Shown here: positions 13,422 to 20,300 of the stretch, one piece after another
How the letters are laid out: every line of letters starts with the position of its first letter
How positions within the stretch are numbered: the stretch's first letter is position 1
Notes under the pieces: model-generated
The model's input: only the letters and a program-made list of their open reading frames with translations
The model's database searches: none
Told to the model about the DNA's origin: nothing
Made by a program: the position numbers and the translations under genes
Virus record (IMG/VR): IMGVR_UViG_3300025601_000003
Span: 1 to 40,839 of that record
Origin: a virus
Reading direction: 5' to 3' (one strand)
DNA length: 40,839 nucleotides

Positions 13422-13544
13422 CTACGTCTGTACTCCTACATGCTGTACAAGTATCATCTCCCCACAAGTGCAATAGTGCCGTTTTTTCCCTTTTTTATTT
13501 TCCAAAAAAGCTGTTGCTTCCATTGTTTTTATTTCTTTAGACAT
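13422..13544 (-). CDS. Small protein with a CTC motif (40 aa)
   Basis: MSKEIKTMEATAFLENKKGK precedes RHYCTCGEMILVQHVG. It has one CxC pair and a downstream His. The AAT-rich leader lacks a ribosome site. Its stop codon lies in TGTATAACCTA, a segment shared with inverted repeats further up (15118-15128). Confidence 0.5.
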   Translation of the reverse strand: MSKEIKTMEATAFLENKKGKKRHYCTCGEMILVQHVGVQT

Positions 13545-13563
13545 ATTATTGGATTGTTCTTTT

Positions 13564-13671
13564 TTAATTAGATAATACTATTATTAGGTATATAGCATAT
13601 ACAATCCATAAAACTGGAAATAGTATGGCAAGCCATATAAATAGTATTGCTAGTAAGATTATTCTTATCAT
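13564..13671 (-). CDS. Tiny membrane protein (35 aa)
   Basis: Almost wholly hydrophobic: MIRIILLAILFIWLAILFPV then LWIVYAIYLIIVLSN, enough for one long or two short membrane passes. It starts 3 bp after the stop of the 73-aa gene. Role unknown. Confidence 0.5.
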   Translation of the reverse strand: MIRIILLAILFIWLAILFPVLWIVYAIYLIIVLSN

Positions 13672-13673
13672 AT

Positions 13674-13895
13674 TTATTTGGTTAATATCTTATATATTTC
13701 TAGTGCATCAGCGTTTTGGTCTGAGTCATGAAAATGGTTGTCGAACTGGTCGTTGATTTCTGCTATCAGTGCATTTTTATACGCGTTGCACAGTTCCCAC
13801 TGACTACAATATATTTCTGCACATTCTTTGAATAGTTCTAAGTTGTCGGGGTCGGTGTCTATGTTGTTTATGGTGTCGATTATTTTTTGTTGCAT
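13674..13895 (-). CDS. Unknown acidic 73-aa protein
   Basis: Helical and acidic (NNIDTDPDNLELFKECAE, YKNALIAEINDQFDNHF). It resembles small phage proteins of unknown role. The leader TATAAAAAATATG has no ribosome site. Confidence 0.6.
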   Translation of the reverse strand: MQQKIIDTINNIDTDPDNLELFKECAEIYCSQWELCNAYKNALIAEINDQFDNHFHDSDQNADALEIYKILTK

Positions 13896-13907
13896 ATTTT
13901 TTATATA

Positions 13908-14018
13908 TTACAGGGCAATAAATACCACTGTTAAGATTATTAAAGCTAGTAATGTATATATTTTGTTATATACGATGTTCTTTTGTTTTTGTTTGTCGGC
14001 TTTGTATCGGGTGTACAT
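13908..14018 (-). CDS. Tiny membrane protein (36 aa)
   Basis: MYTRYKADKQKQKNIVYNKI is a basic cytoplasmic head, followed by YTLLALIILTVVFIAL, one membrane segment. Positive-inside rule places the N-terminus in the cytoplasm. Packed 2 bp from the upstream stop. Confidence 0.5.
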   Translation of the reverse strand: MYTRYKADKQKQKNIVYNKIYTLLALIILTVVFIAL

Positions 14019-14020
14019 AG

Positions 14021-14143
14021 TTATAGGGTTATTATTTTGGTGTATATATCTTGTGCTAAGTCGTTTATTTGTTGGTCAGACATATTCATGTCGGAATTGT
14101 TTTCTCGTTCTCCTTTTAATTCTGAGATTATTATTTTTTCCAT
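14021..14143 (-). CDS. Unknown 40-aa protein
   Basis: MEKIIISELKGERENNSDMN then MSDQQINDLAQDIYTKIITL. Small, acidic, helical. Tight spacing to both neighbours supports it as a gene. Confidence 0.5.
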   Translation of the reverse strand: MEKIIISELKGERENNSDMNMSDQQINDLAQDIYTKIITL

Positions 14144-14147
14144 ATTT

Positions 14148-14330
14148 TTATGATGTGAAATGAGTAATGTGCATATCTTCGATTTCTAGAATAGCTTGCA
14201 TAGCTTGGTCGTTGGTTATTTCTTGCTCGTTGTCGTAGGGGTCGATAAAAGTATCTTCTCCTATTTCATATTTAGCGGTTTCCAGTGCTTGCATGAGAAT
14301 ACCGTATTGTAAGTCTGTCAGTTGTTTCAT
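14148..14330 (-). CDS. Unknown acidic 60-aa protein
   Basis: Helical acidic protein (LTDLQYGILMQALETAKYEI, ITNDQAMQAILEIEDM). No family recognised. Confidence 0.6.
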   Translation of the reverse strand: MKQLTDLQYGILMQALETAKYEIGEDTFIDPYDNEQEITNDQAMQAILEIEDMHITHFTS

Positions 14331-14334
14331 ATTT

Positions 14335-14478
14335 TTATATATTACTATTTTTTTCTATTTCGATACTGACTTCAATCAATTCGTTGATTAAGTCCATTGT
14401 GCTACTGCCTGAGTGTATCAATTCTTCTCGTAAAGCAGTTTCAGCTTTCAATAATTCTGATATTGTTTTCTTTTTCAT
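14335..14478 (-). CDS. Unknown 47-aa helical protein
   Basis: MKKKTISELLKAETALREEL then a second helix (DLINELIEVSIEIEKN): a helix-loop-helix hairpin. Its leader and first two codons are part of a 31-bp direct repeat shared with the next upstream gene. Confidence 0.55.
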   Translation of the reverse strand: MKKKTISELLKAETALREELIHSGSSTMDLINELIEVSIEIEKNSNI

Positions 14479-14501
14479 AGTTTTGTACTATTTTAATAAT
14501 T
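14471..14501. repeat. 31-bp direct repeat, copy 1 (second copy 14674-14704)
   Basis: The two copies are identical over 31 bp. Each covers the start codon and about 20 nt of leader of a leftward gene (starts 14478 and 14681). They are 203 bp apart, so recombination between them would remove one small gene. It reflects either duplication of a translation-start module or a cassette border. Confidence 0.8.
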
Positions 14502-14681
14502 AAGTAATTCTTCACCAGTTGAACTGTCTATTACTATGATAGTGGCATCATCGTGGAATTGTATACGATAAGATTCACCAGTATTCTTGGAACTTAACCG
14601 TATATCTATATATTCACCTCCCTCCTTGTACACTGTACTTCCTGTCTTATTGTTTTTTACCGTTGCGTATAGTTTTTTCAT
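14493..14681 (-). CDS. Unknown 62-aa beta-rich protein
   Basis: Mostly strands (KLYATVKNNKTGSTVY, YRIQFHDDATIIVIDSS). Probably a small beta domain. Its leader and start codon are the second copy of the 31-bp repeat (14674-14704). Confidence 0.6.
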   Translation of the reverse strand: MKKLYATVKNNKTGSTVYKEGGEYIDIRLSSKNTGESYRIQFHDDATIIVIDSSTGEELLNY

Positions 14682-14705
14682 AGTTTTGTACTATTTTAAT
14701 AATTT

Positions 14706-14728
14706 CTACAGGCTATACAACACACACA
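14706..14728 (+). repeat. Inverted-repeat element R1
   Basis: CTACAGGCTATACAACACAC plus ACA. It is the reverse complement of 15108-15130 with two T/C differences in 23 bp. The R1/R2 pair encloses the gene at 14735-15088. Confidence 0.75.
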
Positions 14729-14734
14729 CTTTTT

Positions 14735-15088
14735 TTAATCTTCCACATCCTCCAGTTCTATATCTGTTACTTGACCGTGGATAGTAACCCATGTAGTAAA
14801 GGGTACATTTTCTTTTTGTAAATTGGTATCTCTATCTTCGATATAGTGCTTAGTCCGGTAGTGATAGCCTACAATAGTAGTTTCACCGTTGCGGTCATTG
14901 TATACGTTCCCTTGTGGCTTGCCTTTATACGAAAATGTACAAAAGTCTGATTCTGATACTACCCTTGTAATGCTCTCGTGTATATTTTCACCGTCTAATA
15001 TATCAATGGTCTGATTTTTCATGTATGAGTCATTGTAGTATTTTTGCGTTTCGTGTTCGTGATGTACGCTTATTATGATTTTTTTCAT
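14735..15088 (-). CDS. Unknown 117-aa protein enclosed by inverted repeats R1/R2
   Basis: Beta-rich (KKIIISVHHEHETQKYY, TFSYKGKPQGNVYND, TTIVGYHYRTKHYIED) with an acidic C-terminus (DIELEDVED). No family recognised. R1 starts 7 bp past its stop side and R2 lies 20 bp before its ATG, so its mRNA could pair end to end. Confidence 0.65.
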   Translation of the reverse strand: MKKIIISVHHEHETQKYYNDSYMKNQTIDILDGENIHESITRVVSESDFCTFSYKGKPQGNVYNDRNGETTIVGYHYRTKHYIEDRDTNLQKENVPFTTWVTIHGQVTDIELEDVED

Positions 15089-15107
15089 ATTTTTTCTTTT
15101 TTATTGT

Positions 15108-15146
15108 TGTGTGTGTTGTATAACCTATAGAATAGTGAGTACGTGC
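15108..15146 (-). repeat. Inverted-repeat element R2 (pairs with both R1 and R3)
   Basis: The left part (15108-15130) is complementary to R1 and the right part (15119-15146) to R3. The shared core is TATAACCTATAG. It sits between the genes 14735-15088 and 15154-15828, facing both. Confidence 0.8.
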
Positions 15147-15153
15147 TGGTCTT

Positions 15154-15828
15154 TTAAATTCTTGATAGTGTCTGTAATGCAAGGGATAGTTTTCTATCCA
15201 TTTGTTCTACTAGTCCACTATTTTCTAAGTCACATGGTGCAAAGAGTTTGTATTGTCGGGTAAAATGCTCTCTTGCATATTCCACCGCAATTGCCATTTC
15301 TTCTGGTGATACACGCTGTAGCTGTCCACATCGTGAACACTCAAAAAGTGTACTTTTTACCATTTTTGCATTTGCATTCTGTTGAGTATTTCCATCTTCA
15401 TCTTCCCACAATGGGTATCTCATTGCATTGTATTTGATTGAGATATACTGTTGGTGATTCCCATGGCTAGTTTTTAGCTTGAACTCTTTACTGTGGGGGC
15501 AGGGTACAAATATATTTATCTTATGTGTCCCTGTATCCTTGTGACTATTTGATACGCATATATCTGCATGATTTAAATCAAAATCATGGGGTACTGGCAT
15601 ATCAAAGCTAGGGCTATGGTCTGCTATTCCTAGCAAATCACCTTTTTTGCTGTCTTCTTGTGGAAATGGAAAGCGAAACATGGTTGCATTATCTGTAAGC
15701 ATTGACTGAAATGTTATTCCATCATCATCACTTGCTTTACATCTTGCTAAAATTTCAGCTTCATCCATTCGCATATAGTACATCGTTTCGCATGTACCAA
15801 TTTTCTTACCGTTGTAGTACTGTCCCAT
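15154..15828 (-). CDS. Unknown 224-aa protein with a zinc-ribbon, enclosed by inverted repeats R2/R3
   Basis: MGQYYNGKKIGTCETMYYMR opens the longest unknown gene of this operon. Mid region FRFPFPQEDS; Cys/His pairs PCPHSKEF and FECSRCGQLQ suggest a metal site, then helix EEMAIAVEYAREHFTRQY. MGQYY-type proteins occur on plasmids and phages without assigned role, in my recollection. R3 ends 18 bp before its ATG and R2 lies 8 bp past its stop. Confidence 0.7.
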   Translation of the reverse strand: MGQYYNGKKIGTCETMYYMRMDEAEILARCKASDDDGITFQSMLTDNATMFRFPFPQEDSKKGDLLGIADHSPSFDMPVPHDFDLNHADICVSNSHKDTGTHKINIFVPCPHSKEFKLKTSHGNHQQYISIKYNAMRYPLWEDEDGNTQQNANAKMVKSTLFECSRCGQLQRVSPEEMAIAVEYAREHFTRQYKLFAPCDLENSGLVEQMDRKLSLALQTLSRI

Positions 15829-15846
15829 AATTCTTTTTTATATTAT

Positions 15847-15874
15847 GCACGTACTCACTACTCTATAGGTTATA
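15847..15874 (+). repeat. Inverted-repeat element R3
   Basis: Reverse complement of 15119-15146 with one mismatch in 28 bp. It lies in the 5' leader of the 224-aa gene, while its partner lies just past that gene's stop. Confidence 0.85.
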
Positions 15875-15913
15875 TCTAATCAATCGCTACACTATAGCTA
15901 CGTTGCTAATAGT

Positions 15914-16189
15914 TTATCTATTAAAAGCATTTTTACCGCTTTTATATAGGAAAGTACCAGTATATCCACCATGGTATCCACTTAGTACTAAAGTATCGAC
16001 TTGTTCGCCATTGCTGTCATAAAAATGACCTAATTGAAATATCTTTAATGGTAAAATTTTGTTTTTTAACATTGATAAAGTGTCCTCTCTATGGTCTTTA
16101 TAGTCTGTGGCTCCGAAAGTTTGCTTGCCACTGTAGCAAGATTGTAGCAATATACTTTCACCAGTAAGTTCAAAAATGTATGTATACAT
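15914..16189 (-). CDS. Unknown 91-aa beta-rich protein
   Basis: Starts MYTYIFELTGESILLQSCYS and contains VDTLVLSGYHGGYTGTFLY. Compact beta-rich fold expected. It begins 2 bp from the stop of the first leftward gene. No family recognised. Confidence 0.65.
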   Translation of the reverse strand: MYTYIFELTGESILLQSCYSGKQTFGATDYKDHREDTLSMLKNKILPLKIFQLGHFYDSNGEQVDTLVLSGYHGGYTGTFLYKSGKNAFNR

Positions 16190-16191
16190 AA

Positions 16192-16398
16192 TTATTTTCT
16201 TTTATCTCTGATGTCTTGAACAAAGTCTTTCACATCATCATCATCAAGCCTTGCCGTAAACTGTTCAAGTTTATTCATATCACTACATGAAAGATTGAGG
16301 GCTTGCTGGCAAGCATAACGGTCTACAATTGCACCGTTTACACTACAGAATCCTTGCCCTGTAGTTATGAGGTGAACGAGTATGTTTGCGTAGTTCAT
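16192..16398 (-). CDS. First gene of the leftward block, unknown
   Basis: 68 aa: MNYANILVHLITTGQGFCSV, then helices DRYACQQALNLSCSDMNKLE and DDDDVKDFVQDIRDKRK. It lies directly after the early promoters, so it is the first protein made leftward. Not recognised; possible early regulator by position. Confidence 0.65.
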   Translation of the reverse strand: MNYANILVHLITTGQGFCSVNGAIVDRYACQQALNLSCSDMNKLEQFTARLDDDDVKDFVQDIRDKRK

Positions 16399-16425
16399 AA
16401 TATGTAATTATTTACCACGTGATAC

Positions 16426-16455
16426 GCTATATTGATTATTCTATATTGATGTCAA
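16426..16455 (-). promoter_or_regulatory. Leftward promoter with consensus -35
   Basis: Minus strand: -35 TTGACA (16455-16450) and -10 TATAGC (16431-16426) with an 18-bp spacer (ATATAG at 17). The -35 lies inside ATTGATGTCAA (16445-16455), an element repeated at 17224-17234. It gives a leader of about 20-25 nt to the gene starting at 16398. Confidence 0.55.
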
Positions 16456-16501
16456 GGTTCAAGTTGAGAACGTCTACCGGAGTAGCTTCTTTACTTCTCT
16501 T

Positions 16502-16530
16502 ATACTATCAGATATTGTAATACAATGCAA
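16502..16530 (-). promoter_or_regulatory. Second leftward promoter containing a palindromic operator
   Basis: Minus strand: -35 TTGCAT (16530-16525), 17-bp spacer, -10 TAGTAT (16507-16502). The palindrome ATTGTA-A-TACAAT (16514-16526) fills the spacer and touches the -35, the usual position of a repressor site. Confidence 0.5.
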
Positions 16531-16584
16531 ACGTTCGCATAGGGTTATGTATCATATTACTAGCTATACCACACTTATACTATC

Positions 16585-16614
16585 TTGTATCATGCACACT
16601 CTACTACCTATAAT
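16585..16614 (+). promoter_or_regulatory. Rightward promoter for the terminase small subunit gene
   Basis: -35 TTGTAT (16585-16590), 18-bp spacer, perfect -10 TATAAT (16609-16614). It is about 75 bp before the ATG at 16688 and diverges from the leftward promoters. Confidence 0.6.
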
Positions 16615-16687
16615 CATTATACTACGCTTACAACTCACCACACGGCTTCATTAAAACAATGGGATAAAAGTGTGGTATGGTATTGCA

Positions 16688-17128
16688 ATGATTAAAGCAC
16701 CTGTAAAGAGTAATAACATCACTCCAACTAAACGGCAGCGACTAGCGGTTAAAAACATATCAGAACATCTCACTAAAGGCGGAGTGCTAGAGAGTGCTGG
16801 ATATTCTAAGAGTGTAAGCGAATCACCTAGTCTAGTAATGAAGAGTAAGGGGTTTATTGTAGCTATGGAAGAAATGGGAATTACTGACGAGTTCTTAAAT
16901 AAGGCTCTAATGAGCGATATAACAACTAAGAAAGGTAATCGGTTAGGTGAACTCACACTGGCGTACAAGTTGAAAGGTAAACTTACTGATACTAAGCAAG
17001 GTGATAAAACTCTGATAATCAATGTAACTCAGGAGTCTGCTAATAGGTTCAAAGCTACTGAAAGTGCAACAGAAACAGCTACACAATTACCTGCTGATAC
17101 CCCTATCCATGAACACCTTGACAACTAG
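16688..17128 (+). CDS. terS: Probable terminase small subunit
   Basis: 146 aa from MIKAPVKSNN. The pattern LAVKNISEHLTKGGVLESAG then YSKSVSESPSLVMKSKGF is the HTH-plus-linker seen in many small terminases (a KQ...A...AGYS...P..L..S.GF layout), followed by DEFLNKALMSDI and KLKGKLTD. It would recognise packaging sites and recruit TerL, encoded about 2 kb downstream. The ATG at 16688 is preferred over an in-frame GTG at 16670. It is the first gene of the rightward block. Confidence 0.65.
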   Translation: MIKAPVKSNNITPTKRQRLAVKNISEHLTKGGVLESAGYSKSVSESPSLVMKSKGFIVAMEEMGITDEFLNKALMSDITTKKGNRLGELTLAYKLKGKLTDTKQGDKTLIINVTQESANRFKATESATETATQLPADTPIHEHLDN

Positions 17129-17223
17129 CTATTACTGTGTTTGAACTATATCAATCCGATAAGTTATGGACACCCCCCTACCCTTAAGCACCCCCCCCCT
17201 CATAGTGTTAGCAACACTGTAAC

Positions 17224-17234
17224 ATTGATGTCAA
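17224..17234. promoter_or_regulatory. Candidate operator, second copy of ATTGATGTCAA
   Basis: Identical to 16445-16455; core TTGA-TG-TCAA is palindromic apart from the centre. It lies at the -35 position of the TATAAT at 17253-17258 (plus strand), as the other copy overlaps a -35 leftward. A shared repressor could act on both. Confidence 0.5.
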
Positions 17235-17365
17235 ACCATTTTACAACAGTAGTATAATACTTAAACATTATATAAGACTATAAAGAAGATACTTACTGTA
17301 AAGGACTCATTATTTGAACAATACTCCGCCCACCAGGGTTTATTTGAACCATGTTATCTATATCC

Positions 17366-17393
17366 CTAACTGCGTTATGAGTTAGTTCTTTTT
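17366..17393 (+). terminator. Intrinsic terminator after the terminase small subunit gene
   Basis: CTAACT (17366-17371) pairs with AGTTAG (17380-17385), 8-nt loop, then TTCTTTTT. Modest stem, good U-run. It would end rightward transcripts starting near 16.6 and 17.26 kb. Confidence 0.55.
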
Positions 17394-17511
17394 ATGGAGA
17401 ATGTAGTCGATGTTTCTATCGTGATACGTGTCTTTCATTGTCCCGTATCTTTTACAACCTATTCGTTTCATTGAAGGAAGGTTTGGGTCGTGAGCTACCC
17501 CGATTCATCTC

Positions 17512-17522
17512 TGTGCTACAAT
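17512..17522 (+). promoter_or_regulatory. Extended -10 promoter giving a near-leaderless transcript
   Basis: TGCTACAAT (17514-17522) is an extended -10 (TGnTACAAT); no good -35. Transcription would start about 7 nt on, only a few nt before the ATG at 17532. Confidence 0.45.
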
Positions 17523-17531
17523 AGTAACACT

Positions 17532-17762
17532 ATGTCCTTACTTGGTGAAACTATAGACAACACTACAACACAAGAATTATGTCCTCGGTGTACTTCTTTC
17601 CTTATTGTTGACCAGTATAAAAACATACATTGTTCCAAATGTAATCTATCTATCTCTAGTGGAGGGATGGTTAGATGTTGGTCTTTGAATAAAGAACATA
17701 AGGATTGGTCAAAAGAAGAAAAGAGAAAAGCTAAATTATTAAAAAAGGGATATGGAAAATAA
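17532..17762 (+). CDS. Zinc-ribbon protein
   Basis: 76 aa from MSLLGETIDN. CPRC and CSKC (residues about 17-20 and 34-37) form a classical zinc ribbon, followed by a basic helix (WSKEEKRKAKLLKKG). An in-frame GTG 42 bp upstream is possible, but the ATG sits right after an extended -10. Overlaps the next gene by 11 bp. Confidence 0.7.
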   Translation: MSLLGETIDNTTTQELCPRCTSFLIVDQYKNIHCSKCNLSISSGGMVRCWSLNKEHKDWSKEEKRKAKLLKKGYGK

Positions 17763-17994
17763 AAAAACAAAAAATGGTAATAAGTGTCCAGCTTGTTCTC
17801 TTTCTACTGATACAGACAAAGGTGGCACTCTCATAAGGAGAGAAGGACTCTATGGTCCCTTTACTAGCTGTACTAGATTTCCTAAGTGTAGGTACACCTT
17901 TAATTGGGCGAAACAAGAAAATCCTGTCCTTACCGAACAGATTATAAGAAAAAAGAAACGTGGAGAAAAAGCATTATTTAATTGTTCAATATGA
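17752..17994 (+). CDS. Stand-alone topoisomerase-type zinc ribbon
   Basis: 80 aa. CPAC...GGTLIRREGLYGPFTSCTRF then PKCRYT is the C-terminal zinc-finger repeat of type IA topoisomerases, which binds single-stranded DNA. Here it stands alone with a basic tail (RKKKRGEKAL) and no catalytic domain. Its stop overlaps the next ATG. It may bind DNA or a packaging partner. Confidence 0.75.
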   Translation: MENKKTKNGNKCPACSLSTDTDKGGTLIRREGLYGPFTSCTRFPKCRYTFNWAKQENPVLTEQIIRKKKRGEKALFNCSI

Positions 17995-18137
17995 AATACG
18001 AAACATACAAATACGCAAACGATGAGAACACTGTAAAGCTAGAGTTTAGCTTACCAGCAGGTGATAATGAGAAAAAAGAAGCCTTTTTATCGTTGCTTAT
18101 CCTTGCTAGTAAAGAACTAGAAAAAGAACTAGAATAA
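17991..18137 (+). CDS. Unknown 48-aa protein
   Basis: MKYETYKYANDENTVKLEFS is a strand pair, followed by an acidic helix (LASKELEKELE). Start overlaps the upstream TGA (ATGA). No family recognised. Confidence 0.6.
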   Translation: MKYETYKYANDENTVKLEFSLPAGDNEKKEAFLSLLILASKELEKELE

Positions 18138-18142
18138 AAAGT

Positions 18143-18481
18143 ATGAATTACGAAACAGCAAAAAAGCTAAAAGATGCAGGGTTTCCTCAAAAAGAACATA
18201 CACTTGATGACTCAACAGCAAGCTACTGCCTTAGGTGTTCTTATATGGAAGCCTACACACAAACTCAACCGCACAACGGTGTCCATGGCTTATGCGTAAC
18301 CCTCTTGGAACTAATCACAGCGTGTGGGGAGGACTTTCGTTGGTTAAAATACAACCGACATGCCAAGACCTTTCTAGCCCAAGGCAGACCCCATCCAACT
18401 ATCAACAAGGACATTAAATGTACAGACCCAGACCCAGAAACTGCCGTTGCCCTTTTATGGATAGCTCTTAATACAAAATAA
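18143..18481 (+). CDS. Conserved phage protein of unknown function
   Basis: 112 aa. MNYETAKKLKDAGFPQ, a TLLELITACGEDFRWL core and a C-terminal PETAVALLWIAL are hallmarks of a widespread small phage protein family with no assigned role. YCLRCSY adds a CxxC. It lies between the zinc-ribbon genes and the exonuclease. Confidence 0.75.
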   Translation: MNYETAKKLKDAGFPQKEHTLDDSTASYCLRCSYMEAYTQTQPHNGVHGLCVTLLELITACGEDFRWLKYNRHAKTFLAQGRPHPTINKDIKCTDPDPETAVALLWIALNTK

Positions 18482-18484
18482 TAT

Positions 18485-18982
18485 ATGAAATATTTTTACG
18501 ACACAGAATTTATAGAAGATGGCAAAACAATAGACCTTATTAGTATTGGTATTGTTTCAGAAGACGGAAGAGGTTACTACGCTATTAGTACTGAGTTTGA
18601 TGCCAGTAAAGCAAGTCAGTGGGTAAAAGACAATGTACTCACAAAACTTGAAAATGCCCCATCACTATACAAAACTCGTGAGGAAATACGTATAGAGGTA
18701 GAAGCCTTCATATGTAACGACACAACTGCTAAATCGGAGCTTTGGGCGTACTACGCAGACTATGACCATGTAGTTTTATGCCAACTGTTTGGAACGATGA
18801 TGAACTTACCAGTCCACTTCCCAATGTATACAAACGACATTAAACAAATGTGTGATGAATTAGGAAACCCACAGCTTCCTAAGCAAGTAAAAGGAGAACA
18901 TAATGCCCTTGCTGATGCAAAATGGAACATGGAAGCGTATATGTTCCTAGTTGAGAAGGCTAATGAGATAGTAAATAGATAA
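18485..18982 (+). CDS. DEDDh 3'-5' exonuclease, RNase AS-like
   Basis: 165 aa. YDTEF at 5-9 (Asp6, Glu8), YYADYDHVV at 89-97 (third Asp) and HNALADAKWN at 139-148 (His139, Asp144) give a full DEDDh catalytic set. IDLISIGIVSEDGRGYYAIS then EFD is typical of the RNase AS / polyadenylate-specific exoribonuclease group found in phages. It would trim RNA or DNA 3' ends. It sits immediately before terL, 1 bp apart. Confidence 0.8.
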   Translation: MKYFYDTEFIEDGKTIDLISIGIVSEDGRGYYAISTEFDASKASQWVKDNVLTKLENAPSLYKTREEIRIEVEAFICNDTTAKSELWAYYADYDHVVLCQLFGTMMNLPVHFPMYTNDIKQMCDELGNPQLPKQVKGEHNALADAKWNMEAYMFLVEKANEIVNR

Positions 18983-18983
18983 T

Positions 18984-20234
18984 ATGAACCCAGAAGCTCA
19001 ACATGTACTTCATCCCTGTCAAGCATTGATTGCTATGGACCCTCATCGGTTCAGAGTTGCTTGTTGTGGGCGTCGTTTTGGTAAAACCTTTATGGTAGTT
19101 GACCAAATGAAGGCTAGAGCCTCTCTACCGAACTCCAGAATTGCTTATATTGCCCCTACCTACCAGCAAGCAAGGGATATTTGTTGGGCACAGCTTAAAC
19201 GAGAGTGTGAACAGTCTGCTATGACCATAAATGAGTCCAGATTGGAGATTGTACTGGTTAATGGGTCCATGATTGTCCTAAGAGGTTGGGAAAACATTGA
19301 TACGTTACGTGGTCAGCAGTTTGACCTTATTGTAATTGACGAGATTGCATCTATGCGTAACTTCTGGGAGAACTGGCATGAGATTATTCGTCCTACCCTG
19401 ACTGACACTAAGGGAGAAGGTATCTTCATTAGCACTCCCAAGGGCTTTAACCACTTTTATGACCTGTTTAACATGGAAAGTAAGGATGATGACTACAAAT
19501 CATTCCATTTTAGTACGTATGACAACCCCCATATTGATAATGATGAGGTAGATAAAGCTAAATCAGAGCTTACAGAAGACCGATTTGCTCAGGAATACCT
19601 GGCTGACTTCCGTAAAACTGAAGGACTCGTATATAAGGAGTTCAAACGCTCAGAATACATTGTTAAAGGCACAATGGATGACTGGCTGCTTTCTAAAGGA
19701 CAGACTATTGCTCGTAAGTACCAAGGAGTTGACTTCGGCTTTGTTCACCCTGCTGCTATCCTTAATATCAAAGAGACATCTGATGGTATCTTCTTTGTTG
19801 AAACTGAATGGTACAAAACAGGGAAAACTGATGCTGAAATAGCTGAAGTAGCCGCAGCAGAAAAGGCGCATGCAGTATATCCAGACCCAGCTAACCCTGG
19901 AGGTATAGAAGAACTAAAGAAAGCTGGCTGTAATGTCCGAGAGGTTATTAAAGGACCAAACTCTGTAAAGAACGGAATTAATATTGTCCGTGAGCTTCTA
20001 AAGGCCAATCGTCTTTTTGTCCATGAGAGTTGTGAGAACCTTGTCTTTGAGTTTGAGACATATTCTTATGGAGACAAGGGTAGCAAGGCTAAGGTAGATG
20101 AGAACCCTGTAAAAGAGAATGATGATGCACTCGATGCATTACGATATGTCCTTATGATGGTAGACGGCAAAAAAGGACATAACAAAGCAGTCATCAGAAA
20201 ACCCAACTTTACTGGCTTTAATAAACGAGGATAG
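18984..20234 (+). CDS. terL: Terminase large subunit
   Basis: 416 aa. Walker A is GRRFGKT at 29-35, Walker B LIVIDE at 115-120, and the coupling motif STPKG at 150-154. The RNase H-like nuclease begins at GVDFGF (248-253, Asp250) and ends with ENDDALDALRYVL (near 375-388). It packages DNA into the prohead and cuts it. No intein or insertion. Confidence 0.95.
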   Translation: MNPEAQHVLHPCQALIAMDPHRFRVACCGRRFGKTFMVVDQMKARASLPNSRIAYIAPTYQQARDICWAQLKRECEQSAMTINESRLEIVLVNGSMIVLRGWENIDTLRGQQFDLIVIDEIASMRNFWENWHEIIRPTLTDTKGEGIFISTPKGFNHFYDLFNMESKDDDYKSFHFSTYDNPHIDNDEVDKAKSELTEDRFAQEYLADFRKTEGLVYKEFKRSEYIVKGTMDDWLLSKGQTIARKYQGVDFGFVHPAAILNIKETSDGIFFVETEWYKTGKTDAEIAEVAAAEKAHAVYPDPANPGGIEELKKAGCNVREVIKGPNSVKNGINIVRELLKANRLFVHESCENLVFEFETYSYGDKGSKAKVDENPVKENDDALDALRYVLMMVDGKKGHNKAVIRKPNFTGFNKRG

Positions 20235-20300
20235 TATTGTCTTTTATAAAGTATGCTACTATTAAAATCAAATACCAGGTGAGGGGTATACTAATTACAT

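Larger units (their letters stand above)
17129..17531. other. Gene-free control region after the terminase small subunit gene
   Basis: No ORF on either strand. It contains C-tracts (near 17172-17200), an inverted repeat AGTGTT-AGC-AACACT (about 17204-17218), a second copy of ATTGATGTCAA (17224-17234), a TATAAT (17253-17258), a terminator (17366-17393) and an extended -10 (17517-17522). A packaging site next to terS is possible but not shown. Confidence 0.5.

Noticed and set aside
17172-17200. cos or pac site at the C-tracts
   Set aside because: Position next to terS is suggestive, but no staggered-cut symmetry or repeated binding motif is visible.
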